Part shown: piece after piece, positions 18,271 through 28,099 of the stretch
How positions within the stretch are numbered: the stretch's first letter is position 1
Layout of the letters: each line of letters begins with the position of its first letter
Assembly: GCA_002340255.1 (NCBI GenBank)
Contig: DDLS01000140.1
Coordinates: 1 to 64,000 of the forward strand
DNA length: 64,000 nt
DNA from: Cyanobacteria bacterium UBA2566
GTDB taxonomy: Bacteria > Cyanobacteriota > Cyanobacteriia > Cyanobacteriales > Desertifilaceae
Direction of reading: 5' to 3'
Translations under genes and position numbers: made by a program
The notes under the pieces: generated by a model
Databases searched by the model: none
What the model saw: the letters and a program-made list of their open reading frames with translations, nothing else
Told to the model about the DNA's origin: nothing

Positions 18271-18634
18271 TGCTGCGAGCAACATACAAGATAGTGCTAA
18301 CTTGCAATCCCATTTAGTAGCAAGTATTTCTCAGGTAGATTTCTTGACTCTAGAATGTGGAGATTAAGATAGCATACATTTTTTAATCTTACCTTAAAGT
18401 TTTTCAAAAAGCAATATCATTAGAATTCTATATCGCGGGTTGATAGAAGAGGGATAAATTCTAATCTGGGAACCCAAAGGAAATCTTAAGATTTTTGGAT
18501 TCTGGGGACATTTTGCTTGCAAAGGAGTTTAAGATACCAGAAGTTCAGAAGCATTGCTTGGAACTGAAAAGTAACGGCTCAAAATTGACACAGCTTCAAG
18601 TATTTAGCCCTTTCGTTAAGATAGATTAGAATTT
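18271..18634. other. Divergent intergenic region upstream of phosphoketolase
   Basis: About 360 bases between the membrane-protein gene and phosphoketolase, expected to contain both promoters. There is a weak 6-base dyad ACTTGC/GCAAGT at about 18300-18325. No gene, RNA gene or confident promoter is seen. Confidence 0.35.
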
Positions 18635-21043
18635 ATGGTAGCTTCACCTGAAAGACTCAGTCCCCAGGAAAATTTACTCTCCCCCGATGAGTTGAAAAAA
18701 ATTGATGCCTACTGGCGGGCTTGTAATTATCTTGCTGTAGGTATGATCTATCTGCGAGACAACCCCTTACTCAAAGAAACGCTTAAACCCGAACATATAA
18801 AATACCGCCTCCTCGGTCATTGGGGAGCGTCTCCAGCCCTGAGTTTTAGCTATGTTCACCTCAATCGGCTGATTAACAAATATGACCTCAATGCAATCTA
18901 CCTAGCCGGCCCCGGCCATGGTGCGCCTGGCGTTTTAGGCCCTGTTTATCTGGAAGGAACCTATTCTGAAGTCTATCCAGACAAAAGCGAAGACGAAGAA
19001 GGGATGCAGAAATTTTTCAAGCAGTTCTCGTTCCCCGGTCATATCGGTAGTCATTGTACCCCAGAAACTCCCGGTTCTATCCACGAAGGGGGAGAACTCG
19101 GCTATAGTGTTTCTCATGCCTACGGAACAGTGTATGATAACCCCGACCTGATCGCTGCTGTGGTGGTTGGGGATGGAGAAGCGGAAACCGGCCCCCTGGC
19201 GACGGCTTGGCACTCGAACAAATTCCTGAACCCGATCCGGGATGGGGCAGTTCTGCCTATTCTTAACCTGAACGGCTATAAAATTGCCAACCCAACTGTT
19301 CTCTCTCGCATCAGTGCAGAGGAACTTGAAAGTTTGTTTATCGGCTATGGGTATACCCCCTATGTGGTTGAAGGCGATGACCCAGCTATTATGCACCAAA
19401 AGATGGCCGGAACGATGGAAACTTGTATTAACCACATTCGGGCAATTCAAGAAGAAGCTCGTCGAACAGGAGAAGCTAAACGCCCCCGCTGGCCGATGAT
19501 TATTCTGCGGACTCCTAAAGGCTGGACGGGGCCGAAAGAAGTGAATGGTCACAAAGTAGAAGGCTTTTGGAGGGCGCACCAAGTTCCCATGGGCGGAATG
19601 CACAGTAACCCAGAGCATGTCCGCTTGTTGGAAGAGTGGATGAAGGGCTATAAACCGGAAGAACTGTTTGATGAGAACGGCAAACTGATTCCGGAATTAA
19701 AAGAACTGGCTCCAAAAGGCGATCGCCGCATGAGTGCGAACCCGAGTGCTAACGGTGGCATCCTCCGCAAAGATCTAAAAATGCCAGACTTCCGCAACTT
19801 TGCTGTAGAAATCCCCAAACCGGGCACTGTGGAAGTGGAAAATACCAAATTCCTCGGCTACTTTCTGCGGGAAGTTATGCGCGACAACCCAAATAATTTC
19901 CGGCTCTTCGGCCCCGATGAAACGGCTTCTAACCGTCTCCATCCGGTCTACGAAGTGAGCAAAAAAGTCTGGATGGCTGACTTCCTCCCCGAAGACCTGG
20001 ACGGTAGCGAACTCTCTACGGATGGTCGGGTTATGGAAATCCTCAGCGAACATACCCTGCAAGGATGGTTAGAAGGCTACTTACTTACCGGTCGTCACGG
20101 ACTCTTCCACACTTACGAAGCCTTTGCCCATGTAGTGGATTCGATGTTTAACCAACATGCCAAATGGTTAGATATCTGTATCAACGAAGTTCCCTGGCGG
20201 GCCTCCGTATCTTCCTTAAATATTCTCCTCTCTTCCCTCGTTTGGCGACAAGACCACAACGGTTTTAGCCACCAAGACCCCGGATTTGTAGACCTGGTGA
20301 CCAACAAAAGTCCCGATGTGGTTCGCGTTTACTTCCCCCCTGATGCCAATTGCTTACTCTCGGTTTCTGACCACTGTTTACGTAGCACCGACTATGTCAA
20401 TGTGATCATCTCGGATAAACAAATGCACCTGCAATATCTCAATATGGAGGATGCAATTAAACATTGCACTAAAGGGATTGGGATCTGGGAATGGGCTAGT
20501 AATGATGACTGTGGCAAAGACCCGGATATGCCGGATGTGATTATGGCTTGCTGTGGGGATATTCCGACAATGGAATCTTTGGCTGCAACTGCTATTTTGC
20601 GCGATGAATTCCCGGATCTTAAAGTACGCTTTATTAATGTTGTTGATTTGTTTAAACTGATGTCAGAAGGGGAACATCCCCATGGTTTAAGCGATCGCGA
20701 CTTTAACAGCCTTTTCACCGTCGATAAACCTGTAATGTTCAACTTCCATGGTTATCCTTGGTTAATTCACAAACTGGTGTATCGCCGCGCTAATCAAGAC
20801 CGGATTCATGTTCGCGGCTACAAAGAAAAAGGCAACATTAACACGCCTCTGGAATTAGCGATCAATAACCAAGTCGATCGCTTTAACCTCGTCATTGACG
20901 TGATTGACCGCGTGCCGAAACTCGGTTCTGCGGCTGCCTATGTCAAAGAACGGATGAAAAATGCCATTATCGAAAACCTCCAATATGCCCGCGCACAAGG
21001 CATTGATAAGGAAGAGATCGTCAACTGGAAATGGCCGTATTAA
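18635..21043 (+). CDS. xfp: Xylulose-5-phosphate/fructose-6-phosphate phosphoketolase
   Basis: Thiamine-diphosphate enzyme that splits xylulose 5-phosphate (and often fructose 6-phosphate) with phosphate into acetyl phosphate and an aldose phosphate. The 802-residue length is typical. Seen motifs: [21 protein letters not shown] near 92, the thiamine-binding [15 protein letters not shown] near 178, and the C-terminal domain with NLLLSS-like and [13 protein letters not shown] segments. Substrate preference between the two sugars cannot be read here. A hairpin follows the stop. The proximity of pta-ackA, about 2 kb away in the opposite direction, fits a shared acetyl-phosphate pathway. Confidence 0.96.
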   Translation: MVASPERLSPQENLLSPDELKKIDAYWRACNYLAVGMIYLRDNPLLKETLKPEHIKYRLLGHWGASPALSFSYVHLNRLINKYDLNAIYLAGPGHGAPGVLGPVYLEGTYSEVYPDKSEDEEGMQKFFKQFSFPGHIGSHCTPETPGSIHEGGELGYSVSHAYGTVYDNPDLIAAVVVGDGEAETGPLATAWHSNKFLNPIRDGAVLPILNLNGYKIANPTVLSRISAEELESLFIGYGYTPYVVEGDDPAIMHQKMAGTMETCINHIRAIQEEARRTGEAKRPRWPMIILRTPKGWTGPKEVNGHKVEGFWRAHQVPMGGMHSNPEHVRLLEEWMKGYKPEELFDENGKLIPELKELAPKGDRRMSANPSANGGILRKDLKMPDFRNFAVEIPKPGTVEVENTKFLGYFLREVMRDNPNNFRLFGPDETASNRLHPVYEVSKKVWMADFLPEDLDGSELSTDGRVMEILSEHTLQGWLEGYLLTGRHGLFHTYEAFAHVVDSMFNQHAKWLDICINEVPWRASVSSLNILLSSLVWRQDHNGFSHQDPGFVDLVTNKSPDVVRVYFPPDANCLLSVSDHCLRSTDYVNVIISDKQMHLQYLNMEDAIKHCTKGIGIWEWASNDDCGKDPDMPDVIMACCGDIPTMESLAATAILRDEFPDLKVRFINVVDLFKLMSEGEHPHGLSDRDFNSLFTVDKPVMFNFHGYPWLIHKLVYRRANQDRIHVRGYKEKGNINTPLELAINNQVDRFNLVIDVIDRVPKLGSAAAYVKERMKNAIIENLQYARAQGIDKEEIVNWKWPY

Positions 21044-21059
21044 TCGTTTAATGTGAATA

Positions 21060-21081
21060 GGGGCGAAAAGAATTTCGCTCC
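21060..21081 (+). terminator. Hairpin after phosphoketolase gene
   Basis: Nine-base stem GGGGCGAAA/TTTCGCTCC with one G-T pair and a four-base loop, 16 bases after the stop, followed by a pyrimidine-rich tract. Probable terminator. Confidence 0.55.
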
Positions 21082-21264
21082 TTCCTGCCTTTCTTAGAGC
21101 TGTTTGATTATAAGCTAAGGTCAGTTTTGGTTAAGGAGGCGATCGTTAGCGATAGTTCGAGAGGAGCAACGGGAGTAGGCTAAAAGTGGGAACTAGAAAC
21201 CCCTTCTTTGTTCCATCTGTTTCATTTTTATTTGAAATGACAAATAAGAGGGACGATCTCAACG

Positions 21265-21864
21265 ATGAGCCAAAAACAAGCGCAAATTGGCATTACGGGG
21301 GGAATTGCGACCGGGAAAAGTACGGTGACTCGATATCTCGAACAACATTATGGTTTACCCGTATTTGATGCAGATCGGTATGCGCGAGAAGCGGTGCAAC
21401 CGAAATCGCCGGTTTTCCAGCGCATTGTGCAACGATATGGAAAGACTATTGAGTTACCGGAAGGGGGATTAAATCGTCAGCAGTTAGGGGAAATTGTCTT
21501 TAGTAACCCCGTAGAGCGGCAATGGTTAGAGGAGCAAATTCATCCTTATGTGCGCGATCGCCTATACTATGACCTCAATCAATCCTCTCCCCAGGATACC
21601 CTAGTCTTCTCCATTCCCCTCCTCTTTGAAGCCCAGATGACCGATCTAGTTGAGGAGATTTGGGTGGTCTACTGTTCTGAAGCGCAACAAATAGAACGGT
21701 TAATGCGCCGCAATCACTTGACTTTAGAACAAGCGCAGATCAGGATCAACTCTCAAATGCCCTTAGCTGAAAAATGCCAGCGAGGAGATCGCCTGTTAGA
21801 TAACTCTTCGACTGAGTCCGAATTGTTTCAACAAATCGATCGAATCCTCCAGTCCAACTTTTAA
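21265..21864 (+). CDS. coaE: Dephospho-CoA kinase
   Basis: Last step of coenzyme A synthesis, phosphorylating the ribose 3'-hydroxyl of dephospho-CoA. The 199-residue protein starts with the Walker A region IGITGGIATGKSTV (about 8-21), followed by the substrate-binding VFDADRYAREAV and the lid region with NHLTLEQAQIRINSQMP. Length is normal. It appears monocistronic. The start at 21265 leaves seven residues before the first strand, as in homologues. Confidence 0.95.
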   Translation: MSQKQAQIGITGGIATGKSTVTRYLEQHYGLPVFDADRYAREAVQPKSPVFQRIVQRYGKTIELPEGGLNRQQLGEIVFSNPVERQWLEEQIHPYVRDRLYYDLNQSSPQDTLVFSIPLLFEAQMTDLVEEIWVVYCSEAQQIERLMRRNHLTLEQAQIRINSQMPLAEKCQRGDRLLDNSSTESELFQQIDRILQSNF

Positions 21865-21950
21865 TCGATAGGATAGCGGCGATCGCCAGTTTTCGGTTAC
21901 AGTAAAATATAATTCAATCACCCTAACATAGGTAAACAATTCAATCACGG

Positions 21951-22301
21951 ATGGACAAGGATTTAGACCCTACTCTACAACCCTGGGAACAGGAACTCAA
22001 CGCCACTCTAGAGCAGATACAAAGCCTAGCTGCTACACATCAAAAGGATGCCGTTACCCTATTAGCTATTCTTCGCAGTCTCGAAGAAATGCATCGTTAT
22101 ATTCGAGAAACCTGGTTTCAAGACTCCCTTCCCAATAACCGTCAAGCCTTGTATACCCTCCTGCGAGACATGGAAACCGAAGGAGGATGGCCCTATATTA
22201 GTCGAGTACAGTTACAAACGATTCTCAGAGTTTGGTTTCAAGCCGAGGTCGTCCGCAATTTACCGAAATCCTTAGAGTCTGAACCTCTAGATGAACCATA
22301 A
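21951..22301 (+). CDS. Conserved cyanobacterial hypothetical protein
   Basis: A 116-residue, mostly helical, acidic soluble protein with no motif I recognise (for example LLAILRSLEEMHRYIRETW). It lies 86 bases downstream of coaE on the same strand and 36 bases upstream of the cupin gene, so it may be transcribed with either. Function unknown. Confidence 0.65.
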   Translation: MDKDLDPTLQPWEQELNATLEQIQSLAATHQKDAVTLLAILRSLEEMHRYIRETWFQDSLPNNRQALYTLLRDMETEGGWPYISRVQLQTILRVWFQAEVVRNLPKSLESEPLDEP

Positions 22302-22337
22302 TGCGTTTATTCCCCATTCCCTATTCCCGATTCCCTA

Positions 22338-22688
22338 ATGAAAATCACGACCTTAAACGACATCCCTCAAGAAGGCGTTTCGCATAATGCCAATATCCGT
22401 AAACAAGTCATGTTACGTATTGGGGACTTACCCCATTTAACCAACTTTTCCCAAGCCAAATTTCCCCCTGGAGAAGTCGCGAATAGTCACGCCCATCAAG
22501 ATATGTGCGAAGTTTTTTTTATTGAATCTGGCACAGGGATTATTACCGTAGATAACCAGGAGTATGCCCTTTCTCCAGGCACTTGCATTGCCATTAATGT
22601 TGGAGAAATTCATGAATTACGAAATACCGGTTCAACGGAATTAGTAGTGACCTATTTTGGCTTAAGAGTTCCCGTTTCTGAATCCTGA
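22338..22688 (+). CDS. Small cupin-domain protein
   Basis: Single-domain cupin of 116 residues. Motif 1 is visible as HAHQDMCEVFFIESGTG (two histidines and a glutamate for metal binding) and motif 2 as PGTCIAINVGEIHELRN with a further histidine. Such proteins bind a metal and act as enzymes or small-molecule sensors; no substrate can be named. Its 3' end overlaps the convergent LysR-family gene by 37 bases. Confidence 0.88.
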   Translation: MKITTLNDIPQEGVSHNANIRKQVMLRIGDLPHLTNFSQAKFPPGEVANSHAHQDMCEVFFIESGTGIITVDNQEYALSPGTCIAINVGEIHELRNTGSTELVVTYFGLRVPVSES

Positions 22689-23581
22689 CATTTAACCTCA
22701 TCCAATGCCTGTTGCATAAATTGAGTAAATAGCTTAACCTTCTTAGAAATGCTCGAACTTATGGGATACACGACATATAACGTCAATTCTGGAACTTTAT
22801 AGTTCGACAAGAGAACTTGTAAATTTCCTTTCCTTAAATCTTGTTCGACAATAAAGTTGGGCAACATTACAATTCCCAATCCATTGACAGCCGCATCTCG
22901 CAAAACTTCTCCATTGTTAGAACAAAAGACCCCATCAATAGAAATAAGTCCTTCTTCTCCTTCATAAATGAAGGGCCAACGTTCCCCAGTTGCCAAATAT
23001 CCATAATGCATACAAGAATGTTTTTTTAAGTCTTCAATCTCAGTCGGAATCCCTCTGTTATTTAGGTAACTAGGAGCTGCACAAATGACGCGAGGAATAG
23101 TGGTAATGGGGTGAGCAATCAAACTTGGAGATTTTAAAGGTAAGCTAATGCGAATAACCAGATCGTAACCTTCAGCGATCGGATCTACAAAACGGTCTTC
23201 TAACGTCAATTGGATTTTAACCTGTTTATATTGAGTCATAAATTCAGCTATTTTTGCACTTAAAAAGGAGAGACCAAAAGACATCGGAGCATTGATTTTC
23301 AGATTTCCTTTCGGTTCAGTCTGTTGCTCAGAAATACTGAATTCTGCTTCTTCTAAGCGATGAAGAATATCAAGACAGCGTTCATAAAATGCTTGACCAT
23401 TATCAGTCAGTGTAACTTGACGCGTTGTACGGTAGAGCAATGGCACTCCCAAATACTTCTCTAAAGCAATCACCAGCTTATTCACTGCTGAACGCGAGAG
23501 CTGCATTTTTCTCGCCGCCGCAGCAAAGCTACCTTCTTCAACGACTTGTGTGAATGCATGTATACTTTCAAACTTATCCAT
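22652..23581 (-). CDS. LysR-family transcriptional regulator
   Basis: A 309-residue regulator with an N-terminal winged helix-turn-helix (FTQVVEEGSFAAAARKMQLSR, then LEKYLGVPLLYRTTRQVTLTD) and a C-terminal effector-binding domain. The start at 23581 opens the usual M(D)KFESIHAF N-terminus; an upstream ATG at 23602 is less likely. It diverges from the isochorismatase/nitroreductase pair across a 222-base gap, the classic arrangement for a LysR protein controlling its neighbour. The inducer is unknown. Confidence 0.93.
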   Translation of the reverse strand: MDKFESIHAFTQVVEEGSFAAAARKMQLSRSAVNKLVIALEKYLGVPLLYRTTRQVTLTDNGQAFYERCLDILHRLEEAEFSISEQQTEPKGNLKINAPMSFGLSFLSAKIAEFMTQYKQVKIQLTLEDRFVDPIAEGYDLVIRISLPLKSPSLIAHPITTIPRVICAAPSYLNNRGIPTEIEDLKKHSCMHYGYLATGERWPFIYEGEEGLISIDGVFCSNNGEVLRDAAVNGLGIVMLPNFIVEQDLRKGNLQVLLSNYKVPELTLYVVYPISSSISKKVKLFTQFMQQALDEVKCQDSETGTLKPK

Positions 23582-23803
23582 TAGACCCTGAATTGTAAAC
23601 AAAATAGAGACAATGTGTCTCTAAAATACTATATTGTCTTTTTTAGAGAACCATTTTATGATGATGGTGGCTGGTACAAAATTCATCTGCTTGTGTAGCA
23701 GACCCTCATTAATCACTTAACGACCCATTACTTTGTAAAAATCGAGCTAATGTTATTTAGCTTGATAGCACCGCTATGTTGTCTCAATCCGTAATCAATA
23801 ATC

Positions 23804-24430
23804 ATGCCTGATTCTTATCAATACAAACGCCTATCTAAAGATGATGCCGTCGTTCTACTCATCGATCATCAAGCGGGTTTAATCTCATTAGTCCAAGATT
23901 ATTCACCCAATGAATTTAAGAATAACGTTTTGGCTTTAGCCGAATTAGCTAAATTTTTTAATCTCCCAACCATTCTAACCACCAGTTTTGAAAATGGCCC
24001 CAATGGCCCTTTAGTTCCCGAAATTAAAGAATTTCATCCCAATGCCCCTTATATTGCTCGTCCCGGTCAAATTAATGCTTGGGATAATGAAGACTTTGTG
24101 AAAGCCATCAAAGATACCGGTCGTAAACAACTCATTATGGCGGGAGTTGTGACAGATGTTTGTGTGGCTTTTCCTGCTTTAAGTGCCCTGGAAGAAGACT
24201 TTGATGTTTTTGCGGTAACTGATGCGTCTGGTACATTTAGCAAAGATGTGCGAGATGCAGCATTATTGCGGATGCAAGGAGCTGGGGTACAAATGATGAA
24301 TTGGTTTAGTGTCGCCTGCGAACTCCATCGCGACTGGCGCAATGATATTGAAGGTTTGGGTGCTTTACTCTCCAAGTATATTCCCAACTATCGAAATTTA
24401 ATGACCAGCTATTTTGCAACACAAAAATAG
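23804..24430 (+). CDS. Isochorismatase-family cysteine hydrolase
   Basis: A 208-residue hydrolase of the YcaC-like branch. Visible are the catalytic aspartate in VLLIDHQAGL and the nucleophile region GVVTDVCVAFPAL; the rest follows the family fold. The family cleaves amides or vinyl ethers; the substrate here is unknown. It is the first gene of a probable two-gene unit with a nitroreductase, divergent from a LysR regulator, which suggests an inducible detoxification or small-molecule breakdown role. Confidence 0.88.
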   Translation: MPDSYQYKRLSKDDAVVLLIDHQAGLISLVQDYSPNEFKNNVLALAELAKFFNLPTILTTSFENGPNGPLVPEIKEFHPNAPYIARPGQINAWDNEDFVKAIKDTGRKQLIMAGVVTDVCVAFPALSALEEDFDVFAVTDASGTFSKDVRDAALLRMQGAGVQMMNWFSVACELHRDWRNDIEGLGALLSKYIPNYRNLMTSYFATQK

Positions 24431-24507
24431 ATGGATTCAACAATAATTCCAGTTTTCTGATAGATGAATTCGTGAAGCATTAAACCCATCAAGAGGAGTT
24501 TGACTCA

Positions 24508-25113
24508 ATGGATACTTTACAGGCGATTTATCAACGTCGTTCAGTTAAAAATTACGATCCCAATCATAAACTGACTCCAGAAGAAGAGGGGAAACTTCTG
24601 GAAGCTATGATTCAAGCTCCAACGAGTTTTAATATTCAACATTGGCGTTTTGTAATTCTTCGAGATTCTGAATTACGTCAAAAAATCCGCAAAGAGTTGG
24701 GTAACGATCAAGCACAAATGACGGATGCTTCTTTACTAATTCTGTTTACAGCAGATATGAACGCATGGCAGAAAGCCCCCGAACGCTATTGGCAAAATGC
24801 CCCCAAAGAAGTGGCTGATTTATTAGTAGGTTGGATGGGGCCGTTTCATGAGGGACGGGAATGGCTACAGCGAGATGAGGCTCAACGCTCCATTGGTATG
24901 GCAATGCAAACTTTGATGTTAGCGGCTAAAGCAATGGGCTATGATTCTTGCCCGATGATTGGCTTTGACATTGAGAAAGTTGCAAAACTGATTAATTTAC
25001 CCGCAGACCATGTTATGGGGCCAATGGTTGCGATTGGCAAAAAAGTTAAAGAACCTTGGCCAAAACCGGGACAATTGCCGTTGAGCGAATTAGTGATCGA
25101 AAATAAGTTCTAA
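24508..25113 (+). CDS. Nitroreductase-family flavoprotein
   Basis: FMN-dependent oxidoreductase of 201 residues. The N-terminal QRRSVKNYDPNHKLTPEE and the PTSFNIQHWRF segment match the FMN-binding start of the family, and GMAMQTLMLAAKAMGYDSCPMIGF is the conserved dimer/FMN region. It lies 77 bases after the isochorismatase gene on the same strand, with an AGGAG ribosome site at 24491-24495. It likely reduces nitro compounds or quinones; substrate unknown. Confidence 0.9.
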   Translation: MDTLQAIYQRRSVKNYDPNHKLTPEEEGKLLEAMIQAPTSFNIQHWRFVILRDSELRQKIRKELGNDQAQMTDASLLILFTADMNAWQKAPERYWQNAPKEVADLLVGWMGPFHEGREWLQRDEAQRSIGMAMQTLMLAAKAMGYDSCPMIGFDIEKVAKLINLPADHVMGPMVAIGKKVKEPWPKPGQLPLSELVIENKF

Positions 25114-25128
25114 ATAGTTTGAGTTCGT

Positions 25129-25440
25129 TTAAAATTGATAAAGGACTTCACTCAAATTTTCGACCCGATTATTTTTGATCGTAATGCCCTCGTTGAGGAG
25201 TAATTCCTTTTTACGAGGTACTCCTAAGCGATAATTACCAATTTCGCCATTGCTTTTGACCACTCTATGACAAGGGATGACAATCGGATTGTCATTACGA
25301 GCCATCGCATTTCCCACGGCACGATAGGCTTTAGTATTGAGGGCTTTTGCAATTTCTTTATAGGTTGTAACTTGACCTTGGGGGATTTTTGTTAAAAGTT
25401 CATAGCACTTTTGATGAAAACTAGGCGTTTGATTTTTCAT
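25129..25440 (-). CDS. MGMT/Ogt C-terminal-domain DNA repair protein
   Basis: A 103-residue protein equal to the DNA-binding and active-site domain of O6-alkylguanine-DNA alkyltransferase, without the N-terminal domain. The acceptor cysteine is kept (IPCHRVV near residue 58), unlike in alkyltransferase-like ATL proteins, which lack it. The helix-turn-helix arginine-finger region YRAVGNAMARNDN is present. It could act as a short alkyltransferase or bind alkylated guanine for other repair. Convergent with the nitroreductase gene, 15 bases apart. Confidence 0.88.
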   Translation of the reverse strand: MKNQTPSFHQKCYELLTKIPQGQVTTYKEIAKALNTKAYRAVGNAMARNDNPIVIPCHRVVKSNGEIGNYRLGVPRKKELLLNEGITIKNNRVENLSEVLYQF

Positions 25441-25582
25441 GCTGTTGATCTGGCTCCGAATAATCTCCTGAATATTTGATTCAATATAGCACTAATCACC
25501 AAGGATTGTAACGGACAAGAGATTGCCTAACCCTAAAAGGTCAGCCTAAAATAACCTCTGAAAACGATCCCCTTGATGCGTG

Positions 25583-26101
25583 ATGATTATTCGACCTCTA
25601 GAACAAGCTGACTGGCCAGCAACTTGGCAAATTATCAAGCCTGTATTTCGTGCAGGTGAGACCTACAGCTTTGCAACTAATATTACAGAAGAAGAGGCAT
25701 TTAAAGTTTGGGTTGAAATGCCAGTAGTCACCTGCGTTGCAGAAAATTCAGAGGGGTTAATACAGGGAACTTATTATCTAAAAGTCAATCAACCCGGACC
25801 GGGTTCTCATGTTTGTAATTCTGGCTATATTGTAGCAGAAGCAGCTCGTGGGAAGGGCATCGCTTCTGCTCTGTTCAAACATTCTGAGGCAGAAGCTGTA
25901 AGACTCGGATTTCGGGCGATGCAATACAACTTTGTGGTGTCAACAAATACGGTTGCTGTTCGACTCTGGCAGAAACTGGGCTTCGAGATTGTGGGGACAT
26001 TACCGGAAGCGTGTTTACATCCATCACAAGGCTTTGTTGATGTCTATGTGATGTACAAGAAACTTGACCTGTCATCTAACAGTATGACTAACTCATTATG
26101 A
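25583..26101 (+). CDS. GNAT-family N-acetyltransferase
   Basis: Acetyl-CoA-dependent acetyltransferase of 172 residues. The motif A region is VAEAARGKGIASALFKHSEAEA, and the motif B area reads NTVAVRLWQKLGFEIVG. The acceptor is unknown. The start is the ATG at 25583 (a GTG lies one codon upstream). The stop overlaps the amidohydrolase start by four bases (ATGA), so the two are translationally coupled. Confidence 0.88.
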   Translation: MIIRPLEQADWPATWQIIKPVFRAGETYSFATNITEEEAFKVWVEMPVVTCVAENSEGLIQGTYYLKVNQPGPGSHVCNSGYIVAEAARGKGIASALFKHSEAEAVRLGFRAMQYNFVVSTNTVAVRLWQKLGFEIVGTLPEACLHPSQGFVDVYVMYKKLDLSSNSMTNSL

Positions 26102-28062
26102 ATCAATACCACAAATTCCACCGACGGGATTTTTTTAAATGGGCTTTAGCCGCAGGATTTTCGACGTATCTATTAGATAAAGGGAAATCATGGGGACAAA
26201 ACCCTACTGATACGAGTCAAAAAGCCGATCTAATTCTTTATAATGCCCGGATTGCTACCCAAAACGATCGCCGCTCCTTTGCTGAAGCTGTTGCAATTAA
26301 GGGTAACCGTTTTCTGGCAGTGGGTACGGAAAAGGAAGTGATGGCTTATCGCGGCGATCGCACCCAAACCATTAATCTGAATCGTCGCACCGTCATTCCC
26401 GGCTTAAATGATAGTCATACTCACTTAATTCGGGGGGGGTTAAACTATAACATGGAACTGCGCTGGGATGGTGTGCCCTCCCTCGCGGATGCCCTGCGAA
26501 TGCTCAAAGAACAAGCCGCTAGAACCCCTGCCCCTCAATGGGTACGGGTAATTGGTGGGTGGAGTGAATTTCAGTTTGCCGAACGCCGGATGCCGACATT
26601 GGCAGAAGTTAATGCGGTATCGAGAGATGTACCCGTATTTATTCTCAATCTATACAATCGTGCCCTGCTCAATGGGGCTGCATTACGCGCTCTAGGGATA
26701 GACCGCAATACCACACCCCCTCCCGGTTCAGTCATTGAAAAAGATCGCAATGGTAATCCGACAGGAATGCTGATTGCCAAACCCAATGCGGCCATTCTTT
26801 ATGCAACAATCGCTCAAGGGCCCCTATTAAGTTTAGACGATCAAATCAACTCCAGTCGTCACTACATGCGGGAAATGAACCGTTTGGGGATTACCAGCGT
26901 TATTGATGCGGGTGGTGGAGGACAAAATTTTCCCGATGACTATCAAATCATTGACCACCTTCACAAAGAAGGATTGATGACCGTTCGGGTCGCTTATAAC
27001 CTATTTACCCAAAACCCAGGGGCAGAGAAAGCCGATTTTGAACGCTGGATTAACATTGCCAATCCGGGACAAGGAGACGATTTTTATCGCCTCAATGGTG
27101 CAGGAGAAATGTTAGTCTTCTCGGCCGCAGATTTTGAAGACTTTACCGAACCTCGTCCCGATCTCAATCCCAACATGGAAGCCGAACTTACAGAGGTAAT
27201 TCAACTTCTGGCTGCTAATAAGTGGCCGTTCCGACTCCACGCCACCTATAATCAATCAATCTCGCGATTTTTAAATATATTTGAGAGAGTGAACCGCGAA
27301 ATTCCCTTTAATGGAATGCACTGGATTTTAGATCATGCGGAGACGATTAGCGATCGCAATATTGAGCGAGTCAAAGCGTTGGGCGGTGGTATTGCCTTTC
27401 AACACCGGATGGCGTATCAAGGGGAATACTTTCTTGACCGATATGGCGTGGAGGCTGCTAATCGTACCCCCCCCATTAAAAAAATCATGGCCATGGATGT
27501 GCCAGTATCCGGGGGAACAGACGGCACGCGAGTTGCCAGTTATAATCCTTGGGTCGGTTTATATTGGCTAGTAGCCGGCAAAACTGTTGGCGGCACAACC
27601 CTTTATTCTGAAGCCAACCGCCTCGATCGCATGGAGGCTTTAAGGTTATATACCACCGCTGCCGCTTGGTTCTCCAATCAAGAAGGAAATAAAGGCGCAA
27701 TTATGCCTGGTCAATTGGCAGATTTAGCCGTTCTATCAGAAGACTTTTTCTCTGTACCCGAAGAGAGAATCAAACATCTTGAATCCGTGTTAACCCTTGT
27801 CGATGGTCAACCCGTTTATGGAAGTGAAGAATTTAGTAACTTATCCCCTCCACCCTTACCCATTAGTCCAGATTGGTCTCCGGTAAAATATTTTGGGGGA
27901 TATCATAATGATTCTCGGAGCAGTGTTATTCCTGCATCTGAGCAGAGGTGGACTTCAGGTATTCACTCACAAAAACGACCCAACTTAAAGTTATCCTCTT
28001 TGAATCAACCGGGTAGTCTATCTCAATTTTGGGGAGGTCTAGCTTGCGCCTGTTGCTACTAA
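26098..28062 (+). CDS. Tat-exported amidohydrolase, YtcJ-like
   Basis: A 654-residue metal-dependent hydrolase of the amidohydrolase superfamily. The N-terminus has a twin-arginine motif (HRRDFFKWALAAGF), so it is probably exported folded. The metal-binding HxH is in PGLNDSHTHLIRGG near residue 104; DHAETISDRN and VSGGTDGTRVASYNPW supply later active-site residues. The C-terminal 60 residues after about 590 are proline- and serine-rich and end in a cysteine pair, an extension beyond the usual domain. The substrate is unknown; relatives act on amides and esters. Coupled to the upstream GNAT gene. Confidence 0.9.
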   Translation: MNQYHKFHRRDFFKWALAAGFSTYLLDKGKSWGQNPTDTSQKADLILYNARIATQNDRRSFAEAVAIKGNRFLAVGTEKEVMAYRGDRTQTINLNRRTVIPGLNDSHTHLIRGGLNYNMELRWDGVPSLADALRMLKEQAARTPAPQWVRVIGGWSEFQFAERRMPTLAEVNAVSRDVPVFILNLYNRALLNGAALRALGIDRNTTPPPGSVIEKDRNGNPTGMLIAKPNAAILYATIAQGPLLSLDDQINSSRHYMREMNRLGITSVIDAGGGGQNFPDDYQIIDHLHKEGLMTVRVAYNLFTQNPGAEKADFERWINIANPGQGDDFYRLNGAGEMLVFSAADFEDFTEPRPDLNPNMEAELTEVIQLLAANKWPFRLHATYNQSISRFLNIFERVNREIPFNGMHWILDHAETISDRNIERVKALGGGIAFQHRMAYQGEYFLDRYGVEAANRTPPIKKIMAMDVPVSGGTDGTRVASYNPWVGLYWLVAGKTVGGTTLYSEANRLDRMEALRLYTTAAAWFSNQEGNKGAIMPGQLADLAVLSEDFFSVPEERIKHLESVLTLVDGQPVYGSEEFSNLSPPPLPISPDWSPVKYFGGYHNDSRSSVIPASEQRWTSGIHSQKRPNLKLSSLNQPGSLSQFWGGLACACCY

Positions 28063-28099
28063 GATCAATTAAAAATTAAAATCGAAAAGAAATGCGATC

